Source of the DNA: Actinomycetales bacterium
GTDB lineage: Bacteria > Actinomycetota > Actinomycetes > Mycobacteriales > Micromonosporaceae
Assembly: GCA_002919305.1 (NCBI GenBank)
Contig: PKFB01000009.1
Coordinates: 44,236 to 108,235, forward strand
Length of the DNA stretch: 64,000 nt
Reading direction: 5' to 3'
Below, in pieces: positions 7,958 through 17,538 of this stretch. Position numbers and translations under genes: made by a program. The notes below the pieces were generated by a model. It was not told the DNA's origin. It was given only the letters and a program-made list of their open reading frames with translations, and made no database searches. Position 1 is the stretch's first letter, and each line of letters opens with the position of its first letter.

Positions 7958-8725
7958 TCAGCCGGCTTGGGCGGCCATCAAAGCCGCGCCGATAATGCCG
8001 GCCTCGTTCCGCAGGGCCGCCGGCACCACCGGGGTCCGGGTCTGGATCAGGGGCAAGAACTTGTCGGCGCGTTTACTCACGCCCCCGCCGATGATGAACA
8101 GCTCGGGCTGGAGCAGGTCCTCCACGTGGCGCAGATACCGCTGGACCCGCTGCGCCCACTCGGGCCAGGTGAGGCCTTCCCGTTCCCGGGCCAGCTCGGA
8201 GGCGCGGTGCTCGGCGTCTGTCCCGTCCAGCTCCAGATGCCCCAGCTCCGTGTTGGGCAGTAACTTCCCGTCCAGGAACACGGCGCTGCCGATGCCGGTC
8301 CCTAACGTCAGGACGATGACCACCCCGGAGCGGCCCCGACCAGCGCCGAAGGTGACCTCGGCGACCCCGGCGGCGTCGGCGTCGTTGACGACGGTCACCG
8401 GGCATCCGACCACCTCGGCGAACCGCTCGGGCGCGACCACATCCACCCATGACGGGTGCATATTGGCCGCTGTTCTGATGACGCCCCCGGTCACCACCCC
8501 GGGGAATGTGACGCCGATCCGGTCGGCCGGCCCACAGTGCCGAGCCACCTCGCCCACCACCGCCGTCACGCTGTCGACATCGGCCGGACGCGGGGTTTCC
8601 AGGCGGTACCGCGCGCGTGTGAGCTTCCCCGCGACCGGGTCCACCGGCGCACCCTTGATACCGGTTCCCCCGATATCGATCCCTACGATCGTGGCCCCGT
8701 CCGCGTCGACACCTGGCTCGCTCAC
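7958..8725 (-). CDS. ppgK: Polyphosphate glucokinase (ROK family)
   Basis: The enzyme phosphorylates glucose to glucose-6-phosphate using inorganic polyphosphate, and in some species ATP. It starts with the ROK phosphate-binding segment IVGIDIGGTGIKGAPVD. It has VNDADAAG with the catalytic Asp, the ROK loop LGTGIGSAVFLDGKLLPNTE, and the ppgK-specific ending KFLPLIQTRTPVVPA. GTG 8725 is chosen because GAGGGGG lies just upstream and gives the usual length of 255 residues; a start at 8788 would add 21. It lies upstream of the mannosidase on the same strand, so it could process sugars released from oligosaccharides. In the remembered M. tuberculosis order this gene is beside sigA, so its location here is unusual. 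Confidence 0.88.
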   Translation of the reverse strand: MSEPGVDADGATIVGIDIGGTGIKGAPVDPVAGKLTRARYRLETPRPADVDSVTAVVGEVARHCGPADRIGVTFPGVVTGGVIRTAANMHPSWVDVVAPERFAEVVGCPVTVVNDADAAGVAEVTFGAGRGRSGVVIVLTLGTGIGSAVFLDGKLLPNTELGHLELDGTDAEHRASELAREREGLTWPEWAQRVQRYLRHVEDLLQPELFIIGGGVSKRADKFLPLIQTRTPVVPAALRNEAGIIGAALMAAQAG

Positions 8726-8845
8726 CTCGGCCCCCTCAGAACGCGTCTTCTCCTGCCCGGACAGCCTAGACGGCTGGCCGCGTACCAACCTGTCGGTACG
8801 CGGCCTGAGCTGCGGTGATCCGTCGTCGCCGGCCCACGGCGCCCC

Positions 8846-11371
8846 CTATGAACGGGCCTCTTTCGCTGCCCGAGAGGCCAGCACCGCGGCGTTGACGGTG
8901 CGCAGCACCGGCTCCCTGGTCAAGTCGGCCACCTCCAGCGTGGCCGAGGTACGCACCTGGAAGGTCACGCTCTCCCCAGGCAGGAGCGTCACCAGACACC
9001 GGTCGACCTCCGCGTCAGCGGCGAGCCGATCCGCGAACAGGCTCAGGTCTCGCAGCAGGGTGTCGGCGGTGACCGTCACCGCGTACCCGTCCGGTAGCCG
9101 CTCCACCGAGGTCCGATAGCGGGGTTCGGCGTAAGCCAGGTGCTTGTCCTCGGTGAAGAACCACCATGCACGTGCTCCGTCCAGGGTGGCCACCAACACT
9201 TCCCGGGTCGGATCCGCGGGGTTGGCCAGATGAGCCGGTACCGGGAACGTCCCCACCGATCGCCCGGCGACCTGGACGGGAAGCGTCGCCTCGGCGAGGA
9301 CCTCACCGTCGAAGGTGACCCGCCGCAGTACCACATCCCCGCTCCAGGCGGTGGCTGTGTCATTGACCCCGATCACCGCCACCGCTCCGTCACGGGGTTG
9401 CACGGTCAGCAGGCGATCAGCGAAGGCGTCCCGCATGGCGTACCACAATGGCTTCCGACGCGCGTCGCCGTCTATCGCGGCCCACGAGGTGACCGGCCAA
9501 CAGTCGTTGATCTGCCACACGATGGCTCCCATGCACACCCCGCGGTGGCTCCGGAAGTGCTCGATGCCCACCTGAATCGCACGGGCCTGGTTGACCTGGG
9601 TCAGGTAGTGCCAGTCGTCAAAGGAGGCCGGCGCGTCGAAGTGCGGCAGCAGGCCACGCAGCAGCTTCCCGTTGCCGTCGACCGCTTTCTGGTGGTGCAG
9701 CAGCCCAGGCGAGTCTGGGCTCAGCGGCTCGTCGTGGATCGCACGGGTCAGGGTGGCCCAGGTAGGCGGCGCCTGCCAGCCGAACTCCGACACGAACCGC
9801 GGCACATAGTCGCGGTAGACCGTGTAATCGACCTGATTCCACACGTCCCAGATGTGCTTGCAGCCGTGGGCGTCGTCCAGCGCATCCCGTTCCAGGGAGC
9901 CGGAGTACGGGCTGCCCGGATAGTAGGGACGGGTGGGGTCGGTCTCGGCGACGATGCGGGGCAGCAGATCGTTGTAGTAACCGTTACCCCACGGTCGGTC
10001 GCCCACCGCTTCTTTCCAGCCCCAGTGGTGCCAGCCCAGGAAGTTCTCGTTGTTGCCGTTCCACAACACCAGACTGGGGTGCGGCATTAGGCGGGCGACA
10101 TTCTCGCGCGCCTCAGCCTCCACCTCGGCGCGGAATTCTTCATGCTCGGGGTACACGGCGCAGGCGAACAGAAAGTCCTGCCATACCAGGACCCCCAGTT
10201 CGTCACAGGCGTTGTAGAAATCGTCACTTTCGTAGATGCCTCCACCCCACACCCGCAGCAGATCCACCCGCGCGTCGCGCGCCTGCTGGACCCGGTGCCG
10301 GTAGCGTGCGGCGTCGACCCGGTGCGGGAAGCAGTCGTCGGGGATCCAGTTGGCGCCGCGCACGAAGATCGGCACGTCGTTGACCACCAGCGTGAACGCC
10401 GACCCGATCTCATCCGGGCTGGTGTCCAACTGGATGGAGCGGAATCCGATCCGGCGCTCCCAGCTGTCCAGTCGCACCGCTCCGGCGGTGTCCTCAAGCG
10501 TGACCTGCACGTCGTACAACGGCTGATCGCCCAGGCTGTGGGGCCACCACAGCCGCACCTTCGGCACCGTCAGCTCCAGGGTGGCCGACGCGGCTCCGGC
10601 CGGCACCTCGGTGGCGGCTTCCACCCCATCGACCTGGGCGGTCAGCCGTACCGGCCGCCCCGGGTCACCGCACCAGGCCAGATCGATATCCAGGTGTACG
10701 CGGCCGACGCCCTCCTGCACCGTCACGCTGGGGCGTACCCGCTCCAGGCGCGCTCCGTGCCACAGGTGCAGACCGATCGGCCGCCAAATCCCGGCCGTGA
10801 TCAACGTGGGGCCCCAGTCCCACCCGAAGTTGCACGCCATTTTGCGGATGAAGTTGGCCGGTTCGTGGTTACCGACGTTGGGCACGTCCCCTAAAAGTTC
10901 CCGCTGTCGGTGGGCATAGCGCAGCGCCGACCCGAACGTCACCGCCACCTCGTTGCGACCGGGTCGCAACAAGTCACGCACCTCGAACCGGTAGCTGCGG
11001 TGCATGTTCTGGGTGGTGGCCACCACCGTGCCGTTGATCTCCACGGTGGCGATCGTGTCGAGGCCGTGGCATACCAGGTCCACAGTGGATTCCAGATTCG
11101 TCGCGGCGGTCTCCGCGGCGTCCGCCTCCGGCAACGGCCAGTCCACAGTGGTCTCGTAACGCCAGTCGACGTGGGCGATCCACGCGACATCCAGCTCGTG
11201 GCGGTCCAGGTAAGGATCGTCGATCAATCCCGCGTCGAGCAGATCAGTGTGGACGGTGCCGGGAACGGTCGCGGGGATACCGGAGGCCAGCGTCGTGACG
11301 AGCGCAGCCGGAACCGCTGATAGATCACCGACCGCCCGCAGCCGCCAACCTTCGCGCAAATCAAGCCACAC
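8846..11371 (-). CDS. Beta-mannosidase (glycoside hydrolase family 2)
   Basis: This 841-residue enzyme releases mannose from the non-reducing ends of beta-mannosides. It has no signal peptide and should act on imported oligosaccharides in the cytoplasm. Domain order is typical: a sugar-binding N-terminal domain (WRLRAVGD...VPGTVHTDLLDAGLIDDPY), Ig-like domain, TIM barrel from about 330, then C-terminal sandwich domains. The acid/base Glu lies in WNGNNENFLG (about residue 441) and the nucleophile Glu in FVSEFGWQ (about 527). Its length matches characterised actinobacterial beta-mannosidases. It follows the ABC transporter genes on the same strand, separated by a probable terminator, so it may have its own promoter. 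Confidence 0.92.
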   Translation of the reverse strand: MWLDLREGWRLRAVGDLSAVPAALVTTLASGIPATVPGTVHTDLLDAGLIDDPYLDRHELDVAWIAHVDWRYETTVDWPLPEADAAETAATNLESTVDLVCHGLDTIATVEINGTVVATTQNMHRSYRFEVRDLLRPGRNEVAVTFGSALRYAHRQRELLGDVPNVGNHEPANFIRKMACNFGWDWGPTLITAGIWRPIGLHLWHGARLERVRPSVTVQEGVGRVHLDIDLAWCGDPGRPVRLTAQVDGVEAATEVPAGAASATLELTVPKVRLWWPHSLGDQPLYDVQVTLEDTAGAVRLDSWERRIGFRSIQLDTSPDEIGSAFTLVVNDVPIFVRGANWIPDDCFPHRVDAARYRHRVQQARDARVDLLRVWGGGIYESDDFYNACDELGVLVWQDFLFACAVYPEHEEFRAEVEAEARENVARLMPHPSLVLWNGNNENFLGWHHWGWKEAVGDRPWGNGYYNDLLPRIVAETDPTRPYYPGSPYSGSLERDALDDAHGCKHIWDVWNQVDYTVYRDYVPRFVSEFGWQAPPTWATLTRAIHDEPLSPDSPGLLHHQKAVDGNGKLLRGLLPHFDAPASFDDWHYLTQVNQARAIQVGIEHFRSHRGVCMGAIVWQINDCWPVTSWAAIDGDARRKPLWYAMRDAFADRLLTVQPRDGAVAVIGVNDTATAWSGDVVLRRVTFDGEVLAEATLPVQVAGRSVGTFPVPAHLANPADPTREVLVATLDGARAWWFFTEDKHLAYAEPRYRTSVERLPDGYAVTVTADTLLRDLSLFADRLAADAEVDRCLVTLLPGESVTFQVRTSATLEVADLTREPVLRTVNAAVLASRAAKEARS

Positions 11372-11609
11372 GTGCGTTATTCCTCTCTACATGGATGACT
11401 AGAAATAACCGGTCTGATACAGCGCCTCGGATAACACGCTGTCACCGGCGGTATTCGACCGCAGCGAACTTTTTTCGCCTCATATCCAGCCCACTGCGGA
11501 CGCTCACCTCCCCCGCGCCCTACGGGATTTTCCACCCCAAAACACTCACCACATGGGAACTCTTGGTCACGCAGCTGGATCGCATGACCGCGAGGGCACG
11601 GGGGAGGTG

Positions 11610-11642
11610 AAAAACAGCAGGCTCAGTGGCTGACCAGGAGCC
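11610..11642 (-). terminator. Terminator of the ABC transporter operon
   Basis: Read on the minus strand, a GGCTC...GAGCC hairpin (11620-11642, with TGG/CCA inside) directly follows the last transporter gene and is followed by TTTTT (11610-11614). This is one of the few classical U-tract terminators in the window. Confidence 0.5.
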
Positions 11643-12644
11643 TTAGCGCCCAAACCCGGTTCCTGCGGGCTGCTCAGCGTGCAGCCAGCACAGTGCTTCG
11701 TGCTCCGCTCCCAACCGCACCGGTAGCGGGCGAGTACTCCGGCAAATCGGCATGACGTCCGGGCACCGATCGGCGAACAAGCACCCCTCCTGCAGGGGGT
11801 CGGTTTGTGCACCGCTCCGGGCGGCCTTGCGCAACCCGCGTACCCCTCCGCTTTGTGGTGCCCAAGGGTCAGGGGCCGCGCCGGCGAGCAGCTGTGTGTA
11901 CGGGTGCCGCGGATTGATGATCACGTCGTCGGCCGCGCCCCGTTCCACGATCTGCCCGCGGTACATCACCATGATCGAGGTGGAGAAGTGACGAGCGGTG
12001 GCCAGATCATGGGTGATGTACAAAACCGCGAGGTTCTCCTCCCGTTTGAGCCGGTCAATCAGGTTGAGGATGTCCAGCCGGATCGATACGTCCAACATGG
12101 ACACCGGCTCATCGGCCAACAGCACCCGCGGACGGGGCGCTAAGGCGCGTGCGATGGCCACACGCTGGCGCTGCCCACCGGACAGCTCATGCGGATATTT
12201 GGCGGCGATCCGGTCGGCCGGTCGCAGGTTCACCCGCTCCAGCAGGTTGTAGACCTCCTCCCGCTCCTGCTCTTTGGTCCGGCAGACCCCGTGGATACGC
12301 AACGCGCGAATCAGGTGATGGCGAATCGTCTTGACCGGGTTGAGCGAGGCGAACGGGTCCTGGAAGACCATCTGGACCTTGCCGCGGTAGGCGCGCACCG
12401 ATCGGCGGTCGTTCTTGACCGGTTCGCCGTTGAGCACGATGCGTCCGCTGGTGGGCTGTTCCAAGCGCGCCAGGATCCGAGCGATCGTGGACTTACCGCT
12501 CCCGCTCTCCCCCACCAGCGCCGTGGTTTGACCGGCGTGCAGGGTGAAGGAGACGTCATCGACCGCACGGAACACCTTGCCGGAGCGCCCACGGCCGTAC
12601 AGCGGGAAATCCTTGACCAGGTGCTCCACCGCCAACGTGCTCAT
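11643..12644 (-). CDS. Opp/Dpp-type ABC transporter ATP-binding protein (second ATPase)
   Basis: This 333-residue cytoplasmic ATPase powers substrate import. It shows Walker A GESGSGKS, Q-loop VFQDPFASLNP, signature LSGGQRQRV, Walker B VLLADEP and switch His in YITHDLA. A C-terminal oligopeptide/dipeptide extension carries the Cys pattern GCLFADRCPDVMPICRSTRP, which in this family can bind an iron-sulfur cluster. The start is ATG 12644, with AAGGTGGG upstream and a 4-base ATGA overlap with the preceding gene, showing translational coupling. It pairs with the first ATPase as in DppD/DppF. Family members near glycosidases usually import oligosaccharides. Confidence 0.9.
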   Translation of the reverse strand: MSTLAVEHLVKDFPLYGRGRSGKVFRAVDDVSFTLHAGQTTALVGESGSGKSTIARILARLEQPTSGRIVLNGEPVKNDRRSVRAYRGKVQMVFQDPFASLNPVKTIRHHLIRALRIHGVCRTKEQEREEVYNLLERVNLRPADRIAAKYPHELSGGQRQRVAIARALAPRPRVLLADEPVSMLDVSIRLDILNLIDRLKREENLAVLYITHDLATARHFSTSIMVMYRGQIVERGAADDVIINPRHPYTQLLAGAAPDPWAPQSGGVRGLRKAARSGAQTDPLQEGCLFADRCPDVMPICRSTRPLPVRLGAEHEALCWLHAEQPAGTGFGR

Positions 12645-13819
12645 ACCGCACCCACCTTTCCACCGGCAGGCCCGCTGATGTGGCCCACGGTCTTTGGGAA
12701 GGCCGGATCGGGGGCGAACTGCCCTTCCCATAGGGTCTTCGGCACTCCGACCGGATTGATCGTGGTGTCATACAGGTGACAGGCCACCCGGGCTCCAGGG
12801 GCCGCCATGGATGTGGGGACCGGACGTAACGTCACCGGAACCCGCGAACACGCCGGCAACGCGAACGGGCACCGCTCCACAAAGGGGCAGCCAGGCACTG
12901 GCTTAGACAGATCCGGCGGGTACCCCGGGATGCTGTACAGCTGCCGACGGGGCGATCGCAGACTCGGGAATGAGTTGAGCAGCCCCACCGTGTATGGGTG
13001 GAACGCCCGCCGGCGCAGTTGCTCAGCCGAGGCCTCCTCCATGATCTGCCCGCCGTACATGATGGCGAGCCGGTCACTGATCTCCAGCAGCAGCGCCAGG
13101 TCATGGGTGATGAAGATGACCGCGAATCCCAACTCGGCGCGCAGCCGCTGGATCTCGTTGAGGATGTCTCGCTGCACCACCACGTCCAGCGCCGTGGTCG
13201 GCTCGTCCATGATCACCACGTCGGGCCGCAACGCGAGCGCCATCGCGATCATCACCCGCTGCCGCATTCCGCCGGACAGCTCATGCGGATAGCTGGTCAA
13301 CCGGGAACGGTCGATACCGACCAGCTCCAGCAGCTCAGCACAGCGTCGCCGCCGCTCCTGCTTGCTCATCTCGGGCGCGTGGGTGATGAACACGTCCTCC
13401 AGCTGCCGGCTGATCCGCATCACCGGGTTCAGGGAGTTCATCGCGCCCTGGAACACCATCGCGATTTTCGACCACCGGAATTTCCGCAGCTGAGCTTTGC
13501 TGAGCGCGGAGACCTCGATGGCGCCGTCGGTGTCGGTCGCTGGCCTGGTGGGGTCGGAGGACTGAGCCGACTCACGGTCATAGAACAGGATCGTGCCGCC
13601 GGTGAGCACCGCAGGGGGACGCAGCAGCCGAGTCAACGCGTACGCCAGGGTCGACTTGCCGCAGCCGCTCTCCCCAGCCAGCCCTAGCAGCTCACCCCGG
13701 GCCAGCTCCAGATCCACCCCGCGGACGGCGCGTACCGGTGATGGCCCGTCGTACTCGACCGTAACCCCGGTGGCGCGCAGCACGATGTCCCGGGTGGTCG
13801 CCGGATAGGAGAGACTCAT
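12641..13819 (-). CDS. Opp/Dpp-type ABC transporter ATP-binding protein (first ATPase)
   Basis: This 392-residue ATPase is the partner of the next gene. Walker A is GESGCGKS, the Q-loop MVFQGAMNSLNP, the signature LSGGMRQRV, Walker B VVIMDEP, and the switch FITHDLA. An insertion between Walker A and the Q-loop (about residues 85-115, rich in Ser and Asp) is characteristic of some actinobacterial DppD homologues. The C-terminal Cys pattern is GCPFVERCPFALPAC. It overlaps the upstream permease gene by 4 bases (ATGA). It is cytoplasmic and docks on the two permeases. Confidence 0.9.
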   Translation of the reverse strand: MSLSYPATTRDIVLRATGVTVEYDGPSPVRAVRGVDLELARGELLGLAGESGCGKSTLAYALTRLLRPPAVLTGGTILFYDRESAQSSDPTRPATDTDGAIEVSALSKAQLRKFRWSKIAMVFQGAMNSLNPVMRISRQLEDVFITHAPEMSKQERRRRCAELLELVGIDRSRLTSYPHELSGGMRQRVMIAMALALRPDVVIMDEPTTALDVVVQRDILNEIQRLRAELGFAVIFITHDLALLLEISDRLAIMYGGQIMEEASAEQLRRRAFHPYTVGLLNSFPSLRSPRRQLYSIPGYPPDLSKPVPGCPFVERCPFALPACSRVPVTLRPVPTSMAAPGARVACHLYDTTINPVGVPKTLWEGQFAPDPAFPKTVGHISGPAGGKVGAV

Positions 13820-14808
13820 CGCGTCCCCTTCCTGGACTTACGCTGCTTGTACACGCGCAGCCGCGGGTTGATGACCTCGTCGACGCTGAGATTGATCAGG
13901 GTGAGCCCGGCCCCCAGCAACGCGATACACACCCCGGGCGGCGCGAACCACCACCAGGCGCCGAGTCGTAACGCCTCACCGTTTTGGGCGAAGAAGAGCA
14001 TGGTCCCCCAAGTCGTGGACTGCAGGTCACCCAGCCCCAGGAAGGACAGACCAGCCTCAGCGAGGATGGCGCCCAACACCGCCCAGATGAACTGGGAGAT
14101 CAAAATCGGTGAGAGGTTAGGCAGGATCTCAACGAACATGATGCGCCAGGTGCGCTCACCGGAGGCGCGGGCCGCGTCGACATAGTCACGCCGTCTCAGC
14201 GAGAGCGTCTGGGCTCGCAGCACCCGGGCGGAGGCCGCCCAGCTGGTCAGGGCGATGACCATGCCGATGACCCACAACCCATTGATGTCGCTGCCTTGCA
14301 GGTAGCTGGCGAGCACGATCACCAGGGGCAGGCCCGGGATGACCAGGAAGATGTTGCTGAACATGTTGAACAGCTCGTCAACCCAGCCCCCGGCGTACCC
14401 CCCGATCATGCCGACCAGGGTGGCCAGCGTGACCGAAACCAGCCCGGCGATCAGCCCCACCAACAGTGACGAGCGGGTGCCCACCACCAGCTGCGTCAGC
14501 ACATCCTGGCCATTGTTCGTCGTCCCTAGCCAGTGATCACCGGAGGGGCCGTCCATAATGGGCCCGGTCTGACGCAGCGGATCCCCCACAAAGGCCGGCC
14601 CGATCAAGGCGACCAGTGCGAAGAAACCAACGATGCTGATCCCGGCGATGAACTTGCGGTCACGGGTGTACGCGCCCAGCCGCAGCCGCGCAAATCGTCT
14701 ACGCGCGGGCGGAGCGTCAGCGGCAGCGGTCTCACCGACGGCGATGACGGCCGTGTCGGTGTCACCGGTGATGCCCGCGGCGCCGGTCTTGGTGGAGTGT
14801 TGATCCAT
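13816..14808 (-). CDS. Opp/Dpp-type ABC transporter permease (DppC-like)
   Basis: This 330-residue inner-membrane subunit has a cytoplasmic N-terminus, a first membrane span near residues 53-75 (FIAGISIVGFFALVALIG), and five further spans. The ATPase-contact EAA loop is visible around RVLRAQTLSLRRRDYVDAAR-type residues (about 195-215), then GERTWRIMFVEILPNL. Together with the other permease it forms the import channel. It starts 12 bases after the stop of the upstream permease and overlaps the downstream ATPase gene by 4 bases. Confidence 0.9.
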   Translation of the reverse strand: MDQHSTKTGAAGITGDTDTAVIAVGETAAADAPPARRRFARLRLGAYTRDRKFIAGISIVGFFALVALIGPAFVGDPLRQTGPIMDGPSGDHWLGTTNNGQDVLTQLVVGTRSSLLVGLIAGLVSVTLATLVGMIGGYAGGWVDELFNMFSNIFLVIPGLPLVIVLASYLQGSDINGLWVIGMVIALTSWAASARVLRAQTLSLRRRDYVDAARASGERTWRIMFVEILPNLSPILISQFIWAVLGAILAEAGLSFLGLGDLQSTTWGTMLFFAQNGEALRLGAWWWFAPPGVCIALLGAGLTLINLSVDEVINPRLRVYKQRKSRKGTR

Positions 14809-14820
14809 GACTGCCCTTCC

Positions 14821-15807
14821 CTACGACTGCACCCGGGCGCGAGGGTCGATGAAGGCGTACAGGACATCGACGATGAAGTTCGCCCCCAACACCGACAGGG
14901 TGATGATCAGGAAGATGCCCTGCATCAGGGGGTAGTCGGCGTTCTGGACCGCCTGCAACAGGGTGTAGCCGATGCCTGGGTAGGAGAAGACCGCCTCGGT
15001 CACGATCGACCCGCTGACCACGAACCCGAGAGAGATCGCGACCCCGGCTACGCTGGGCAGTACCGCGTTACGGGCGGCGTAGGAGATCATCACACGGCGG
15101 GTGGGCAGCCCTTTGGCCTCCGCGGTCAGGACATAGTCCTCGCCGAGCGTGGACACCATCATGTTGCGCATTCCCAACAGCCAGCCGGCGATCGAGCTGA
15201 CGATGATCGTGATGGCCGGTAGGGTGCCGTGGTAGATCGCGCTCTGGATGAATGGCCAGTTCCAGCCCGGCTGGGTGTGGTACACGTCGTAGCCTTGGGC
15301 CAGCGGGAACCAGCCCAGTTTGAAGGCGAAGACGAAGACAAAGATCAACGCCAGCCAGAAGTAGGGGATCGCGGCCAGCATCGTGGTGGATGGCACCAGG
15401 ATGTCCAGCTTGCTTCCGCGATACCACCCCGCGATCGCGCCCAGGGTGATTCCGATCAGGAATGACAGCGCGGTTGAGATACCGATGAGGCACAACGTCC
15501 ACGGCAGCGTGTCACCGATCACCTGGGTAACCGGGGTGGGGAAGTAGGTGACCGTCCTCCCCAGATCACCGGTGAAGATCTGCTGTAGGTAATCGATGTA
15601 CTGCCTCCACAGTGGCTCGTCGCTGACCCCGAGCAGAAGTTCTAAAGAGCGACGCGCCTCTGGAGGCACGGGCGCGACCTGTTGTTGACGCGCCAGAATC
15701 GCGTCGACCGGGTTACCCGGCGCCAGCCGGGGAATGAGGAAGTTGAGTGTCAGCGCCGCCCATACGGCGATGAGGTAGAAGAGGATTTTCTTACGTAGGT
15801 ATCCCAT
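14821..15807 (-). CDS. Opp/Dpp-type ABC transporter permease (DppB-like)
   Basis: This 328-residue membrane subunit has the DppB/OppB N-terminal pattern: a first span, then NFLIPRLAPGNPVDAIL, and a large extracytoplasmic loop before five more spans. The EAA loop is around EDYVLTAEAKGLPTRRVMISYAARNAVLPSV (about 230-260; the Glu-Ala-Lys-Gly core is visible). It follows the binding-protein gene after a GC-rich hairpin that may lower expression of the membrane genes relative to the binding protein. Confidence 0.9.
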   Translation of the reverse strand: MGYLRKKILFYLIAVWAALTLNFLIPRLAPGNPVDAILARQQQVAPVPPEARRSLELLLGVSDEPLWRQYIDYLQQIFTGDLGRTVTYFPTPVTQVIGDTLPWTLCLIGISTALSFLIGITLGAIAGWYRGSKLDILVPSTTMLAAIPYFWLALIFVFVFAFKLGWFPLAQGYDVYHTQPGWNWPFIQSAIYHGTLPAITIIVSSIAGWLLGMRNMMVSTLGEDYVLTAEAKGLPTRRVMISYAARNAVLPSVAGVAISLGFVVSGSIVTEAVFSYPGIGYTLLQAVQNADYPLMQGIFLIITLSVLGANFIVDVLYAFIDPRARVQS

Positions 15808-15841
15808 GGGGCCCCCTCAGGTGCTACGGGCAGGGTTCAGG

Positions 15842-15873
15842 CCCTGCCCCAGGGCGAGCGCCCCGGGGCAGGG
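15842..15873 (-). promoter_or_regulatory. Intra-operon hairpin between binding-protein and permease genes
   Basis: CCCTGCCCC (15842-15850) pairs with GGGGCAGGG (15865-15873). An alternative pairing with GGGCAGGG at 15829-15836 is possible. Hairpins at this place commonly stabilise the binding-protein transcript or cause partial termination. Confidence 0.5.
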
Positions 15874-15885
15874 TGGGGGCTCATA

Positions 15886-17538
15886 TCACTCAACCGGCTG
15901 CAGACTGCGCGCCACGATGCCCAGGTCAGGCACCGCCCAGCCCATGGGGAGGGCGTACGGGTTGTCATCGGTGGGCCATCCAGTGACCCGCTCCGACAGG
16001 AAGGTGACGTTCGGCGGGTTCTGCCACAACCCGATGTACGGCAGCTCCTCGACGAAGATCTGCGACAGCTGATCCACGGCGTCGTCGATGAGCTCCTGGT
16101 CGTTGGTCTCTGCGATCGAGTTCAGCAGCGCGTCGACCTCCGGGTTGGAGTAACGGGCCCAGTTGGACGCGGCGTTCTCCCCTATCGGAGCGGTGTTAGC
16201 GCTGTTGAGGAGACGGTCGTAGAGGTGGTACGGGGTGGGCGTACCGCCCTGACCGTCGATGAGAAGCTCGAAGTTACCGGTCTGGCGGTCAGCGGAGAAC
16301 TGCTGGAAGGAGACCTGCTCCACCTCCAGCTCGATCCCGACCTCCGCCAGGTCCTGCTGCATGGTCTGCAGCGCCTGGATGTAGTCGGTGTAGCCGGTGA
16401 CCACCTTGACCGTGACGCTCAGGCGCCGCCCTTGCGGGTCCACGTAGATACCGTCGGATCCCTCGGTGTAGCCGGCGTCCTCCAGCACCTCACGCGCCGC
16501 CTCGGGGTCGTACTCGAATTCGGTGTCGATCAGCGCGTCATCGCGAGGCGTCAGCAGCTGCTCCGGGTTGGTGGCCCGGGCGGTGCCGTAGTAGACGTTC
16601 TCGATGATCTCTTCCCGGTCGATGCCGAGGCTGATGGCCTGACGCACCGCGAGGTCGCTGGTGGGCCACTGCTCCAGATTCGGCACGAAGTCGGTGATGT
16701 AAACGCTGATGGTGGGAACGTGATGCGTTTCCGGATCGATGTTGATCCAGGAGTTCTCCGGGTCAGGGATGAAGGTGTTCCCCCAGTCGATCTGCCCGGC
16801 GACCAGTGCCTGGTTAGCGGCGGTGTTACCGGAGTAGGCGGTGAACCGTAAACCGTCGATGGCCGGCACCCCCTCCTCCCAGTAGTTCGGGTTCGCCTCC
16901 AGCAGGAAGGTCTGCTGGCTGAACTCCGTCAGGATGAAGGGCCCGGTTCCTACTGGGTTCTCGTTGAGGAAGTTGGCCGGATCCTCCACTTCGGACCAGA
17001 TGTGCTCCGGGAGGATCATCTGCTGTCCCAGGATGTTCCACTCATCCCGGAAGGCGGGCCGCGAGAAGGTGAGAACCACCGTGTTGTCGTCGATGGCCTC
17101 AGCCGAGGTCAGGGGGATGTTGGTGCGGTTGAACGCCGGGTCCATCAACGAGTTGAACGTGAACGCGACGTCGGCCGCGGTGAACGGCTCACCGTCACTC
17201 CACTGCACTCCCTCACGCGTTGTGATGGTCAGCGTCCTGCCGTCCTCGGAGTATTCGAAGTCCGTCCCCAACAGGGGCATCGGTTCGTCGTTCGATGCCA
17301 GGTTGTAGAAGAACAGCGGCTCGTAGATGGTGCCCGCGGCACCGGTCTGAACGTTGGGGGAGTAGGGATTGAAGTTCCTTGTGAAGGTGGCGCTACCACC
17401 GGTGTTGACGTTGACGATGACGCCGCCGCCACCGCCTTCTTCACTACTATCGTCGCCTCCGCAGGCGGCGACGGTCAGGGCCGTCACTAGCGCGAGAGCG
17501 GCTGAGCCGACCCTCCGCCTCGACGTGCCAGCTGCCAT
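15886..17538 (-). CDS. Family 5 extracellular solute-binding lipoprotein
   Basis: This 550-residue protein captures the substrate outside the cell and hands it to the permeases. The signal peptide ends in the lipobox TVAAC (Cys about residue 26), followed by a flexible acidic/glycine tract (GGDDSSEEGGGGG). The SBP family 5 fold is clear: GTIYEPLFFYNLASNDEPMP, VQWSDGEPFTAADVAFTFN, NPVGTGPFIL, and a C-terminal QDLAEVGIELEVE. Dpp-type binding proteins beside glycosidases, for example mannobiose and cellobiose transporters of Thermotoga, bind oligosaccharides, and a manno- or cello-oligosaccharide ligand is inferred here. It is the first gene of the importer operon, divergent from the LacI gene. 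Confidence 0.9.
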   Translation of the reverse strand: MAAGTSRRRVGSAALALVTALTVAACGGDDSSEEGGGGGVIVNVNTGGSATFTRNFNPYSPNVQTGAAGTIYEPLFFYNLASNDEPMPLLGTDFEYSEDGRTLTITTREGVQWSDGEPFTAADVAFTFNSLMDPAFNRTNIPLTSAEAIDDNTVVLTFSRPAFRDEWNILGQQMILPEHIWSEVEDPANFLNENPVGTGPFILTEFSQQTFLLEANPNYWEEGVPAIDGLRFTAYSGNTAANQALVAGQIDWGNTFIPDPENSWINIDPETHHVPTISVYITDFVPNLEQWPTSDLAVRQAISLGIDREEIIENVYYGTARATNPEQLLTPRDDALIDTEFEYDPEAAREVLEDAGYTEGSDGIYVDPQGRRLSVTVKVVTGYTDYIQALQTMQQDLAEVGIELEVEQVSFQQFSADRQTGNFELLIDGQGGTPTPYHLYDRLLNSANTAPIGENAASNWARYSNPEVDALLNSIAETNDQELIDDAVDQLSQIFVEELPYIGLWQNPPNVTFLSERVTGWPTDDNPYALPMGWAVPDLGIVARSLQPVE

